NCBI GenBank assembly: GCA_017746715.1
Contig: JAGHZQ010000043.1
Span: 1-64,000, forward strand
Reading direction: 5' to 3'
DNA length: 64,000 nucleotides
Source: Cyanobacteria bacterium SBLK
GTDB lineage: Bacteria > Cyanobacteriota > Cyanobacteriia > Cyanobacteriales > Spirulinaceae
Shown here piece after piece: positions 23,199 through 33,058 of the stretch. Positions within the stretch are counted from its first letter, which is position 1, and each line of letters opens with the position of its first letter. The position numbers and the translations under genes are program-made. Under the pieces are notes generated by a model. It was not told where the DNA came from. It worked only from the letters and a program-made list of their open reading frames with translations, and made no database searches.

Positions 23199-24158
23199 TT
23201 AGCGTTTTTTACAACTTTGCTTTATTGCTCGATTTAAGTAATAAAAAAAACTGTGGATTCGACTCCAATAAATTTGTAACTCACACTCTAAAACAATATC
23301 ATCTTTTAATTGCTTTCTATATATAATTTGATGTCGCAGTGCTTTATAAAGATTTCCGAAAACTGTTTTGAAAGCGATCGCGGGTTTTTGCCAATTTTTA
23401 GCAATAATCATTTTTAAGGGAAAGAGAGGCAAACAAGAACCTTGAATGAGAGAGAGTAAATATTCTCTTTCCAAGCGTTTAGCAGGAATTTTATGAATGA
23501 GTTTCATTTTAGGGTTATACCAAATCTCCCAGCCTTTTATATATATATACATAAGAACTTCAGTATCTTCCCCACTTAACATGGAATTCCCCACTCTACC
23601 AATAAAACTTGAAGAACCAGAAAAACAATCTTGCCAAACTTTTCGGCGAACGACTAATCCGGCACCGGGGGGTAAACTAATCACCTCAGGGTGATATTGA
23701 TTGGCTCTATCTCCTCGTTCCCGAATTGATAAAAAACCAATAATTTTATCAATATTTTTGGGGGGATCGATTTCAAAATCAGCATTAATTTGTCCACCAT
23801 AAGCACCAACTCTGGGGTAATCTCGAGCAAATTGGACGGCATGATAAACCCAATCTAAAGCAGGCACTGTGTCATCATCTAAAAAACCAACTAATTTTCC
23901 TTTTGCTTCTTGAATTGCTCGCTCTCGAGCAAAAGCTAATCCTTGTTTAGCTTCAAAGAAATATTCTAATGGAATTGATTTTTCCCATCTTTTTTGATAT
24001 CCTTTAACTATTTTCTCGGTTTCATCTTTACTATTATTGTCAATAACAATAATCTCCCAAGTTATAGTTTCTGTTTGGATTTGCTTTTGTAATTGCTCTA
24101 GAACAGAAGGAAAACGACTTGCTCCGTTATAGGTAGGAATTGCAATTGTAATATCCAT
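23199..24158 (-). CDS. hpsE: HpsE-like glycosyltransferase
   Basis: A 319-aa GT2 enzyme. I chose ATG 24158, with GAGAAAA upstream. The frame stays open to 24293, but the added 45 residues look non-coding. Motifs: Ile-Ala-Ile-Pro-Thr-Tyr-Asn-Gly at residues 4-11, Asp-Asn-Asn-Ser-Lys-Asp near 40, Lys-Gln-Gly-Leu-Ala-Phe-Ala-Arg near 70, Asp-Asp-Asp metal site near 93, and a Gly-Glu-Asp-Thr-Glu loop near 183. The overall pattern fits the HpsE glycosyltransferases of hormogonium polysaccharide synthesis known from Nostoc punctiforme. It is transcribed opposite to the hps genes downstream, unlike the Nostoc arrangement. Confidence 0.72.
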   Translation of the reverse strand: MDITIAIPTYNGASRFPSVLEQLQKQIQTETITWEIIVIDNNSKDETEKIVKGYQKRWEKSIPLEYFFEAKQGLAFARERAIQEAKGKLVGFLDDDTVPALDWVYHAVQFARDYPRVGAYGGQINADFEIDPPKNIDKIIGFLSIRERGDRANQYHPEVISLPPGAGLVVRRKVWQDCFSGSSSFIGRVGNSMLSGEDTEVLMYIYIKGWEIWYNPKMKLIHKIPAKRLEREYLLSLIQGSCLPLFPLKMIIAKNWQKPAIAFKTVFGNLYKALRHQIIYRKQLKDDIVLECELQIYWSRIHSFFYYLNRAIKQSCKKR

Positions 24159-24468
24159 AATGTATTTTTCTCGCTTGGAGGCTTGCAGGTACACAAACTT
24201 TTTAATATAATAAGAGTATCTATATAAAAGATAAAAGAGACATGGTAATTCTATGTAATAGTTAGGTGATAAGCCCGGACTTACACAGTTCATTTGTTCG
24301 TTCTCGGTTCTATTGACAATTCCTATAGCCGACTTATTTTGATGGAGAGGATTGGGAATTTTGAAAATCCTGATTTTGATTGGATTATGTGGATTCCTCG
24401 TCTAAATTATAATCCATCAATTTGAGAAATGCTATCTTTGTTTCATAAAAAATATCAAGAGCAGAGAA

Positions 24469-25263
24469 ATGAAAGATAAAATCAAAAAAATTGTAGTTAG
24501 CTTAGGATACTACTCAAAACCAGACTTTTTAATTATTGGAGCCCAAAAAGCAGGAACGACAGCACTTTATGCGATTTTGAAACAGCATAGTTTTATTACT
24601 GCATCACGAAAAGAGATTCATTTCTTTGACAACGATTTTTTGTATGCCAAGAAAAATTCTTTTAATGAATATCATAGTTTTTTTCCATTACCGTATCGCA
24701 TTCCGTGTAAAAATATTTTATTTGAGGCTACTCCAAGATACCTATATCATCCCAAAGTTCCCGAAAGGCTATATCAATATAATCCCAATTTAAAGTTAAT
24801 CATAATCTTGAGAGATCCTGCATATAGAGCACTGTCTGCGTGGACAATGTATCACCATCATTTTAAAGGTAGTTTTAAACATGATTCTAGATCGTTCAAA
24901 GAAGCAGTAGAACAGGAATTGCAGAATATAGACGGGTTCGATTATTGTGCTAGTGAAACCGGTTATATAAAGCGAGGCATTTATTACTATCAAGTCGAAA
25001 ATGTTTTCAAGTATTTCCCAAGAGAAAAAGTCTTGGTATTAGAGAATAACGAATTAAAAAAACAATTACAAAATACTTTAAAAAAAATATCCTCCTTTCT
25101 CGAAATACCAAATGAGCCACTTGCCCAAAAAACCATAAATAAAAGTCAAGTAAATAATCGAGATATCTATCAAGATGAAATTCGATTTCTGAAAGAATTT
25201 TATAAACCTTATAATTCATTACTTTTTAATTTAATAGACCAAAAATATCAGTGGGATACATGA
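24469..25263 (+). CDS. Second sulfotransferase, PAPS-dependent
   Basis: A 264-aa sulfotransferase only distantly like the one at 21198. The PAPS loop Gly-Ala-Gln-Lys-Ala-Gly-Thr-Thr-Ala-Leu is at residues 24-33. The 3'-phosphate motif Leu-Arg-Asp-Pro-Ala-Tyr-Arg-Ala-Leu-Ser-Ala-Trp lies near 113-124. The gene is clearly A/T-richer than the surrounding hps genes, which hints at a separate origin. It is followed by a strong terminator and lies 639 bp before hpsA. Two sulfotransferases within 4 kb of each other make sulfation of the locus product likely. Confidence 0.85.
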   Translation: MKDKIKKIVVSLGYYSKPDFLIIGAQKAGTTALYAILKQHSFITASRKEIHFFDNDFLYAKKNSFNEYHSFFPLPYRIPCKNILFEATPRYLYHPKVPERLYQYNPNLKLIIILRDPAYRALSAWTMYHHHFKGSFKHDSRSFKEAVEQELQNIDGFDYCASETGYIKRGIYYYQVENVFKYFPREKVLVLENNELKKQLQNTLKKISSFLEIPNEPLAQKTINKSQVNNRDIYQDEIRFLKEFYKPYNSLLFNLIDQKYQWDT

Positions 25264-25901
25264 TTGTTCTAATAGCTCTAAAGTATTTTGAGTTAGCTTT
25301 CATTCTAAAGATCCAGTCAGCTAAACAAGGGAGATGATTTTTTCTTGAAGTTGAAAAACAGTCTTGCGACTGTTTTTTGTGTTCTACAATTGAAAGTACC
25401 AGTTCGCTAGAACTTTACCAATTTGCAGATTTTCTCACAAAAAAGTCAAATAGATGGAATTGTAGAAAATCCTCATTCACGATCGCTTTCACTGGGATTG
25501 TGGGTATGCTAATGGAGTAAGTAGGGAAGCAATATGCCAGCTCTATCGGCATATTGTCCTGAGACTTCTACTCTCATGCAGATTTGAGATTCCTCAAATA
25601 CTCCTGCACAATAAAACAACCTAGAGAAATTTTTTTGTAGCTTTGCGAAAATTCATCAAATGGTATTGAATCCACTGTTAGCGCTTATTATTTAGATGAG
25701 TCGTTATGGGAAGCACTCTACTATCAAGTACATCGGTTTGCCGTGTTTTTTCGAAACAATCCTCAAACATTTTTGCCTAGATCCCCTATTTGAAAAAAGA
25801 TATCTAAGCAATTAGGTTTTTCCTCGCCTTGTCACAAGCATTATTCCTTTTTATTTATCTATCCTTTCTAGTTTGTTTTTTCTAGCTTAAGCAAGATTGC
25901 C
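25264..25901. other. Long non-coding gap upstream of hpsA with hairpins
   Basis: Apart from the terminator at 25354-25378, this gap holds two neighbouring hairpins. AATATGCC (25531-25538) pairs with GGCATATT (25548-25555). TGCAG...ATTTGAG (25577-25588) pairs with CTCAAAT...CTGCA (25593-25608). No open frame with a plausible start was found. It could hold the hpsA promoter, a leader or a small RNA. Confidence 0.45.
25354..25378 (+). terminator. Rho-independent terminator after the sulfotransferase
   Basis: AAAAACAGTC and GACTGTTTTT are perfect complements around TTGC, and the 3' arm itself supplies the T-run. It closes transcription from the sulfotransferase at 24469. Confidence 0.85.
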
Positions 25902-28900
25902 ATGTCAATTCTAAAGCGACTCATTAAAAGTTTTCAAGCCCTCCTGCGAGAACTTCTCCTAGTCCCCTCCAAATTAGCCCGTTGGCTGACGCGGCGTTTT
26001 TTTCAGCCTGCTCGTCGCAACGATTTCCGAGGCCATCAAGCTGGTTTTATCTTGCCAACAGTGGTCATGGTCATTTTGGTGGTAACGCTTTTGACGACAA
26101 CCATTGTTTTTCGTTCCTTCGATCGCGCGAAAAACGCCAGTAACGTTCGGGTTAACCAAGTTATTCTTAATGCCGCACTTCCAGCGATAGAACGGGCCAA
26201 AAGAAAAATCGATGCAGTATTTGCCGATCCGACTCTGCCTCAAGGAACGCCAACAGACACAGCAATTACCAATGCTTTTAACAGTACCAATTACGATCTT
26301 GGAGACGAAGTTCGCTTGCGATTGGCTGTAGATATTAGTGGAAACGGCAATATCGACACGGATTTCGGGACGGGTAACAATAATGTCAATCCAACAGATG
26401 AAGAGGTCATAACCACTGCATGGCGTTTTCCAGTCGATACGGATAACAATGGTCTATTTGACAGTTTTACATTATATGGAGTTTACTACCGCTCTCCGAG
26501 TAGCGGCGCGCCCCGCGCAAGATCGACTGTTGAAGCGAGAACGCCACCCCAAGACGATAGCGCAACGAATCAGGCTTGCGCGACAGCATTGGGAACCAGC
26601 GCGAGTTTAACAGGCGCAGAAGGTTGGTATAAAGTTAGCGGAACTCTGAAAAAAGGTTTTTATGTTTATACCACTACCGTTCCGATTTTAGATAAAACTG
26701 CAAATATTTTCCCGATATCGGGCAATTATAGCAATGGAAACCTATACGAAAATTATCAAGGCAATCGAGGTTTTAGCGCTCTAGAATACCAACAAGATCG
26801 CAGTCGCATCCCCTTGGGCAACAATGCGGTTGTTTATGAAGACGATTTAGAACTATTTGTGGGTGCTACAACGTTGAACTTAAATGGGCGCATTGTTGCC
26901 AATAGTAACTTCAATTCAGGGATATTCAGGAATACTGGACGAATCCGTTTATATCAAGTCAGCAGTGACGAATCTTGTTTTTACGAAGCAGAGAATGGCA
27001 AAATTTTTGTGGGCGGGAATGTTTCTCACGGTCAAATTGGTAGCAATCGCGGTAATATGAGGGGCATTAACGTCGATCTCTATGAAGAAGGAAACGATCC
27101 TTCCTTAGTTCAAGCGATCGATCGCACCAATGAATCTACCGATCAAACTGCCGATGACGTTGCTTATAATACCCAAGCCTATGAAGAACGCATTGATTTA
27201 TTGGTTCGCTCGGCGATCGCCAATGTGGCAACTCCACCTCAAGCCGTTACAGATGAAGTTAATCAGCGATTAAGCGAACCGGACAATGCCAAAACAGCGC
27301 CTGAATTGCTCGAAGAAGAATATATTAGTTGGTTTAGGAAAAGAACGCGCCGAGTGACTTTTAGGGAAGTTCCCTTTGGAGATTCGGGAACCCAAGGGCT
27401 CACCATTAACGATACCGTTCTCACGGGGATTAACACCAATTTTCTTCGTCCTATCGATCGCTGGCATTATCCCGTAAACCCAAATACAGGGCAAGATATG
27501 GCTAACACGACGGAGTTAGCATTGCGAACGAACCAGCTTGCTGCGACTAACCCCGATGAATTGGGTGCTTCAGAACTCCAACTGGGCGATCGCGTTTTGG
27601 TCGGAAATAATCTACCGGAAAAATGGTTCGATCCCACTACGGGAGATTTTTCAACCGATGAGAGCCAGCAATTGATTGCCAATACCTCATGGACGGGAAG
27701 TGCAGTTCAACGCTATCGTTTCTCTCGCGTGAGTACCTTAGATGACCTCGGGGATATCAGTCGGGATGGATTTTGGGAAAAAGCGGCAGCCAAACTTCCA
27801 GAAAATTCCTTGGATGGTTACGGGGGATTGAGGATTGTGACGGGGGCGGGGATTTATATGCCTTTAAATGTGGATTTGGCGCGGATTGCTAATTTGGGTA
27901 ATTTGAACGATCCCAATGACGATACCGTATCTCGGGTCATTTGGCCGGACGCAATGCCCGTGATTCCTTATACAGCTAATCATCTGAGTGCAGATCCCAC
28001 CAACTACTACAACCTACCGAATGTGGCTCCTTGGTTGGGGGAAACAGATAGCAATAGTAATACTAACCCCGACATTCTTGATGATGAAAATGGCAATCCC
28101 CGACCCTTCTTAAGGATGCGGGCATCAGCAGTTTATCACTACACTTACGATAACGATAATTTCAATGAAGATACCCCGGCTGCACCGATTGCCTGCGTGA
28201 GTAGTTTTTACGATCCAACGGATACCTCAACAGCGCGAAATCGAGCCGGACTCGCAGATGTCAGTGGAGATTTAGCTTGGCAAACCAATGCGATTGCGAG
28301 CTTTGCTCCTCCCAACACGCCTCTAGCGACCGGGTTAGTTGATAACACTCGTCTCAACTCCAATAATGGCGTTACCTATGCGCTACCTCGCAACGTCGAT
28401 ACGGGTCTAGCTGGCGATCCCGTTCTTCAATATCAAGCGCAATTGGTTTATCCGAATGGGCGTTTGGTCAATCCCCAATTAGCAAAAGCCTTAGACGATC
28501 TGTTGGGGGGTGTGAGCAATCTTTCCTTTGCCGATCGCGCCGCCCTCGATACGGCGCTTTGCGCCCTGCAAATTCTCGCCCAGCAAGGCGTTAATACAAC
28601 CTTTGGGGCTATCGCTCCCAACGAAAATCCCACGGGACGAGTCATAATTCCGAACGGTACGATTCAAGAGGTTGCTTTTCTTGACACTCGAGAGGTCAAA
28701 GCCATTGAAGGCAACGATAATACTTGCGGCGGAACCGGTTGTGCTAACGGAGATAACAATTACGACAACCAACCCATCCAGTTCAGCCGCGTCTTGGATA
28801 AGCCTGACTTGACTACACCGAATGCTGTCAATTGCACGCCGGCAGATTGTATCTCGCAATACGATTTAGCCCTCGAACTCCGTCAACCTTTGGAAGTTCG

Positions 28901-31900
28901 CGTCACGGCGATCGATCTCGATACGTTGCGGCGCCAAGCCGTGACCCAACCTTATACCAACGGACCCGATCCAGAATATTTGTTCCCCAATGGCGGCATT
29001 ATTTATGCCACCCGCGACGATGCCCTGCCCGATGCCAGCGATCGTCCGGCCGACCCGGCTTATAACCGGGATGGAACCGCAAGCGGATTCACGAACCTTT
29101 ACGAGCAAGAACTCGGTAGCGATAAGGTCAGTCCTACGGATTTCTGGCTCGATCCCACGCGCCGTCCGAATGGAATTTTGTTAGTGAATGGTCGTTCTCT
29201 CGGTCGTGCTGGCGCTAACAACTTTTCTGAAGAAGAAAAAGGATTGATCTTAGTTTCCAACAATCCGGTGTATATCAAGGGGAATTTTAACCAGCACACG
29301 GGAGGCAGTGGAGAAGAATTTGACGAACAGTTGGATACGGCAAACTGGAGCAATTTCTATACGCGATCGGCAGGAGCTAATGGTGCGGGCTTCAATGAAA
29401 ATTTTGCTTGTCGAGCGAATGATAGTCGGCTTCCGAACTGCAATCCGGGAGATGAGTGGCGACAGGCAACGATTTTGTCGGATACCCTAACCCTCCTCAC
29501 CAGCGATTACCGTTTCGGATTCCGCAGCGATGGGGATTTCGATTTGCGAAACAATCAAACGGATAATTTATTCCGCAATCTTACCGCTAGTACCCTGAAT
29601 CCCGATCCGGCAAATACCTATATTCCAGTCAAATCTCGCAATGAGATCGATAAAGCTCGCCGAGATAATGGGTTCTGGGACAATACTTTCGCGACCAATG
29701 GACTGTCGAGCAATAATAACACGGGGGTATTTGGTACAAATACTCCATATACCGACGCAAGCTACAGAAATTTCAATCAAGAGGCTTTGGGAAGTACCTA
29801 TTTCAATAATGGTTCAATGCCCATTCAACGTCGCAAAGATGTCCCCGAATACGTGATGGAAATTTGTCGGAAATTACCCGTTTCTAATTGCCAACCCGGA
29901 GATTGGATTCTTGGCTACGATCGAAATGGAGATAACGATTTAGACGACTCTTTCACTGAAGCAGATATTAACGCGGGTGCTGATATCAATGGAGATGGAA
30001 TTCTGGGAGATGCTAGTGCCACGGGAACATTTCGGGAAAAGGATATTACGTCAGAGCAATTGTTGCGAATTACTGAATATGGAGTTCCTAGCGAACGTGT
30101 GGGGTCAGGAACTACTGCACGCGCTCCCCTGCAAGCGATCGACCAACACTACCCTCGTCGAGTTGCTTTCAAGCGCAATTATGGCAATTTAGAGTTTATC
30201 AATGCGACTAATTCTCCTGTGCCAATTCCCCTTGGGATTGGTACAAATAATCTAGTTGCGGCTTTTAAATACCAGCGAAATGCTGCTGGGGGTGTACCAG
30301 ATGGAGATCCTCGTGCAGGCAATGGCGTTGTCGTTCCTGGGGTGGGGAATATAGCTTACAATGCACGTCCGAGAAGTACAGTTAACCCCAATCAAAATAA
30401 TGCTTTATGGTTCAGAGGCTCGGATGAGACTGATGGACAGATGTGGAACGGTATAGTTAACAATGATTATACCGATCCCAATCGTTGGTTGTCTTTTCTC
30501 AATCCCGCTCCTGCAGTTGGCACAAAAGATGCTTATATTGCAGGCTATTTTGACGAACGCGATGATTGGTTGTTACCCGATATTGACTTCTTTATCAATG
30601 GAACGGGTACGGATCAAGGAGATATTGCCAATAATCTCAATAACTCAGATTACAGGACTAATTATCTCAATGAATACGAACGGGGAATCACTCCAACCCT
30701 CGCCAACTTAGTCGATCTCAATAACCGCAATGCACCTGTTGATTATTCTGTATGTATTAATAATTTAGGTGCTGGCGGCGGTCAAAATGCAAATACTCAA
30801 TCGCAAGAACTTCAGCCAACCTCTATATCGACCAGCGATGCTGGCTGTAATGTCGATACAGCTGTAGACAGATTTCTCGATGCCGGGGTTTACGTTACGT
30901 CCGATACTCTCAATGTTGATGGCACGACCGGATCGGGACTATCGTTAGGAGATAAAACACGAAATCACAAGACTTTTGAAGATAAAACAGTAACGGATAA
31001 CGATTCCGGACGAGTCCTCGACATCCTCACCTATTCCCTTAATAATGTCACGCCTATAGATGTTGGCGATGGTCTTCTTGCACCTACGCAAGTTAACTTC
31101 AATTATCTCGGCGATGCTGTAAACCCTATTACGCTGACTCTCGAAGGAGACTCAGATACCATGTTCATTTTCCGGTTCGACAGCAATAATCCCGTTCTTT
31201 TCGAGAATGTCAGAATGGTTCTTAAGGGAGTCAACCCCAATCATATTTTCTGGGTCGTTCGCGATAATGATGGTGGAGGAGCGGGAGAAGGCGGGATTGT
31301 TTTTGCTGGAACGAATTCCTTGGCGGGAAACTTCCTCGGTCGCAGCAGCGATCTCAATGCAATAATGTTCGATACTACAGGTGCAATTCGAGCAACAAAT
31401 GGTTCTCTGAGCACGCCAACCAACACGACAATTGCCGGAGGTCGTTTCCTTGGTTTTAATGGAACGGGAGGAACGATAGCCGCTCAACCTTTGGCAACTT
31501 TCAATACTGCGGCAGGTGGACCGGAACTCACATTTAATGCCATTACCACATCCCATCAACCCCTCCTCATTCCCGTCCTGCAACTCCATGCGTTTGACTC
31601 AAACAATGCACCGAGCACTATCAACTTTAACTCCAATGCAGGTGCTCTTCGTACTTCTAACTGGCTTCAACGCGCAGCAGATACGATCGCCAACCCAGAC
31701 AATGGTACATTTAACTTCGTCATGGCAACTGGAGACAGTCCAGCCCGTTTTCGCCCCAATAACCCATCAGTTTTCGAGGCCAATGGCTCCTTATCCAATT
31801 TGGTACGAACTCAGGAAAATTGGTATGTAACGAATGCGATCAAGCGACCCTTGAGCATTCGCGGTTCTTTTATCCAACTCCAACGAAGTGCTTACGGAAC

Positions 31901-32255
31901 CGCTCCCCACTTGCAACTTTTAGAACCCTACAGAAGTATCAACCAAAATAGTACAGTCAGTCTCTTTGGTTATCCCCAAGCCTACTCCTTGAACGGGAAT
32001 CGCAATAACACCTACGACCCGCCCGATCGCCAATGGGGTTTTGATGTCGGCATTCTGTCCCAATTACCCGACCTGTTCTCCCAACGTTTTACCCTGCCTC
32101 CCACGGATGCTCCCAACGAATACTATCGCGAAGTCGGCAGGAACGATCCTTGGATTGAAACCTTACTCTGTGGAAATATCACTAACGCTAATGGCGGTCT
32201 CGTCGGTGGTCGTGCCGTCAATGATGACTACCGCACGACCAATTGTCCCGAATAG
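25902..32255 (+). CDS. hpsA: Hormogonium polysaccharide biosynthesis protein HpsA
   Basis: A very large 2,117-aa surface-associated protein. After a basic N-terminus, residues 48-70 form one hydrophobic helix (Phe-Ile-Leu-Pro-Thr-Val-Val-Met-Val-Ile-Leu) followed by Arg-Ser-Phe-Asp-Arg-Ala-Lys-Asn-Ala-Ser-Asn-Val-Arg-Val-Asn-Gln, the HpsA hallmark that resembles a prepilin-like segment. The rest is Asn-, Asp- and Gly-rich. Asp-x-Asn/Asp-Gly-Asp loops that look Ca2+-binding occur near 150, 185 and 1340-1365. Near 1645-1870 there is a stretch resembling the DUF3494/ice-binding fold, with Met-Phe-Ile-Phe-Arg near 1753, then His-Ile-Phe-Trp-Val-Val and Gly-Gly-Arg-Phe-Leu-Gly. In Nostoc, hpsA is needed for hormogonium polysaccharide. 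The pseudopilin genes hpsB and hpsC follow immediately. Confidence 0.88.
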   Translation: MSILKRLIKSFQALLRELLLVPSKLARWLTRRFFQPARRNDFRGHQAGFILPTVVMVILVVTLLTTTIVFRSFDRAKNASNVRVNQVILNAALPAIERAKRKIDAVFADPTLPQGTPTDTAITNAFNSTNYDLGDEVRLRLAVDISGNGNIDTDFGTGNNNVNPTDEEVITTAWRFPVDTDNNGLFDSFTLYGVYYRSPSSGAPRARSTVEARTPPQDDSATNQACATALGTSASLTGAEGWYKVSGTLKKGFYVYTTTVPILDKTANIFPISGNYSNGNLYENYQGNRGFSALEYQQDRSRIPLGNNAVVYEDDLELFVGATTLNLNGRIVANSNFNSGIFRNTGRIRLYQVSSDESCFYEAENGKIFVGGNVSHGQIGSNRGNMRGINVDLYEEGNDPSLVQAIDRTNESTDQTADDVAYNTQAYEERIDLLVRSAIANVATPPQAVTDEVNQRLSEPDNAKTAPELLEEEYISWFRKRTRRVTFREVPFGDSGTQGLTINDTVLTGINTNFLRPIDRWHYPVNPNTGQDMANTTELALRTNQLAATNPDELGASELQLGDRVLVGNNLPEKWFDPTTGDFSTDESQQLIANTSWTGSAVQRYRFSRVSTLDDLGDISRDGFWEKAAAKLPENSLDGYGGLRIVTGAGIYMPLNVDLARIANLGNLNDPNDDTVSRVIWPDAMPVIPYTANHLSADPTNYYNLPNVAPWLGETDSNSNTNPDILDDENGNPRPFLRMRASAVYHYTYDNDNFNEDTPAAPIACVSSFYDPTDTSTARNRAGLADVSGDLAWQTNAIASFAPPNTPLATGLVDNTRLNSNNGVTYALPRNVDTGLAGDPVLQYQAQLVYPNGRLVNPQLAKALDDLLGGVSNLSFADRAALDTALCALQILAQQGVNTTFGAIAPNENPTGRVIIPNGTIQEVAFLDTREVKAIEGNDNTCGGTGCANGDNNYDNQPIQFSRVLDKPDLTTPNAVNCTPADCISQYDLALELRQPLEVRVTAIDLDTLRRQAVTQPYTNGPDPEYLFPNGGIIYATRDDALPDASDRPADPAYNRDGTASGFTNLYEQELGSDKVSPTDFWLDPTRRPNGILLVNGRSLGRAGANNFSEEEKGLILVSNNPVYIKGNFNQHTGGSGEEFDEQLDTANWSNFYTRSAGANGAGFNENFACRANDSRLPNCNPGDEWRQATILSDTLTLLTSDYRFGFRSDGDFDLRNNQTDNLFRNLTASTLNPDPANTYIPVKSRNEIDKARRDNGFWDNTFATNGLSSNNNTGVFGTNTPYTDASYRNFNQEALGSTYFNNGSMPIQRRKDVPEYVMEICRKLPVSNCQPGDWILGYDRNGDNDLDDSFTEADINAGADINGDGILGDASATGTFREKDITSEQLLRITEYGVPSERVGSGTTARAPLQAIDQHYPRRVAFKRNYGNLEFINATNSPVPIPLGIGTNNLVAAFKYQRNAAGGVPDGDPRAGNGVVVPGVGNIAYNARPRSTVNPNQNNALWFRGSDETDGQMWNGIVNNDYTDPNRWLSFLNPAPAVGTKDAYIAGYFDERDDWLLPDIDFFINGTGTDQGDIANNLNNSDYRTNYLNEYERGITPTLANLVDLNNRNAPVDYSVCINNLGAGGGQNANTQSQELQPTSISTSDAGCNVDTAVDRFLDAGVYVTSDTLNVDGTTGSGLSLGDKTRNHKTFEDKTVTDNDSGRVLDILTYSLNNVTPIDVGDGLLAPTQVNFNYLGDAVNPITLTLEGDSDTMFIFRFDSNNPVLFENVRMVLKGVNPNHIFWVVRDNDGGGAGEGGIVFAGTNSLAGNFLGRSSDLNAIMFDTTGAIRATNGSLSTPTNTTIAGGRFLGFNGTGGTIAAQPLATFNTAAGGPELTFNAITTSHQPLLIPVLQLHAFDSNNAPSTINFNSNAGALRTSNWLQRAADTIANPDNGTFNFVMATGDSPARFRPNNPSVFEANGSLSNLVRTQENWYVTNAIKRPLSIRGSFIQLQRSAYGTAPHLQLLEPYRSINQNSTVSLFGYPQAYSLNGNRNNTYDPPDRQWGFDVGILSQLPDLFSQRFTLPPTDAPNEYYREVGRNDPWIETLLCGNITNANGGLVGGRAVNDDYRTTNCPE

Positions 32256-32293
32256 ATTCTTGCTATGAGGTTTTGCCTTTATCTCTCCCGACT

Positions 32294-33013
32294 ATGATGA
32301 AACTCAACCCCTCTTCCATCACCTCAAACTCCCGTGAAGCTGGCTTCACCATCATTGAATCTCTCCTGGCCGTCATCGTGGTCGGGATACTGATCGTGGC
32401 GATCGGCCCGGTGATCGCCCTTTCTGCCGCCACCCGCATCCAAGCACGGCGCACGGAATGGTCAACCCAAGCCGCCCGATCCTACCTCGACGGCCTTCGC
32501 GGAGGCGCGATCGCGCCTCCGCCGATCGACGGACTTAACAATCCGACCGACAAGAAAGCCTACACCGACTATCTCACCGGGCTGCCAGCCCCAGCTTCCA
32601 ACACCTTGACCTGTAACGCCCGAACTCAAGCCACTCTTGCTGTCGGCGATACAGGGAGCGGATACTGTACCGCCCCAGCACCGGGAACTCAATCTGCAGT
32701 CTATTGTGTCGATGGAGACAACGATAACACCTGTACGGCAGGGAGTATGAGAGATTTTGTCGTGCAGGCAGCTGGAGTCCAAAAAGATACGGGGCTGGTT
32801 GATAACTCAGAACGTGCAAAACGAGGTTATCTCCTTGGTATTCGAGTCTATCGCGCTGATGGTTTTGGAGATGCCGATCAATTGAAAACCCAAGAACCCG
32901 CCAAATCTTTTGCAGGGGGTCTTGGAGATAAAAAAGCGCCAATGCTGATTACGATTACTGAAGTAATCGGCTCTGATACAACCTATCAAAACTTACAAAA
33001 TCAGTATCAATAA
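32294..33013 (+). CDS. hpsB: Pseudopilin HpsB
   Basis: A type IV pilin-like protein of about 239 aa. I chose ATG 32294, followed at once by ATG 32297. In-frame sequence extends upstream into hpsA but is unlikely to be used. The prepilin peptidase site is Arg-Glu-Ala-Gly, then Phe-Thr-Ile-Ile-Glu near residues 15-20, followed by a 20-residue hydrophobic helix. The mature part has several Cys residues and an Asp-Gly-Asp-Asn-Asp-Asn loop. It starts 38 bp after the hpsA stop, so it is in the same operon. HpsB and its neighbours are thought to help secrete the hormogonium polysaccharide by a pseudopilus. Confidence 0.8.
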   Translation: MMKLNPSSITSNSREAGFTIIESLLAVIVVGILIVAIGPVIALSAATRIQARRTEWSTQAARSYLDGLRGGAIAPPPIDGLNNPTDKKAYTDYLTGLPAPASNTLTCNARTQATLAVGDTGSGYCTAPAPGTQSAVYCVDGDNDNTCTAGSMRDFVVQAAGVQKDTGLVDNSERAKRGYLLGIRVYRADGFGDADQLKTQEPAKSFAGGLGDKKAPMLITITEVIGSDTTYQNLQNQYQ

Positions 33014-33058
33014 CTTTCCATTTTTCTTGCAATTCCTCATGCTTTCTCGCAGGCAATT

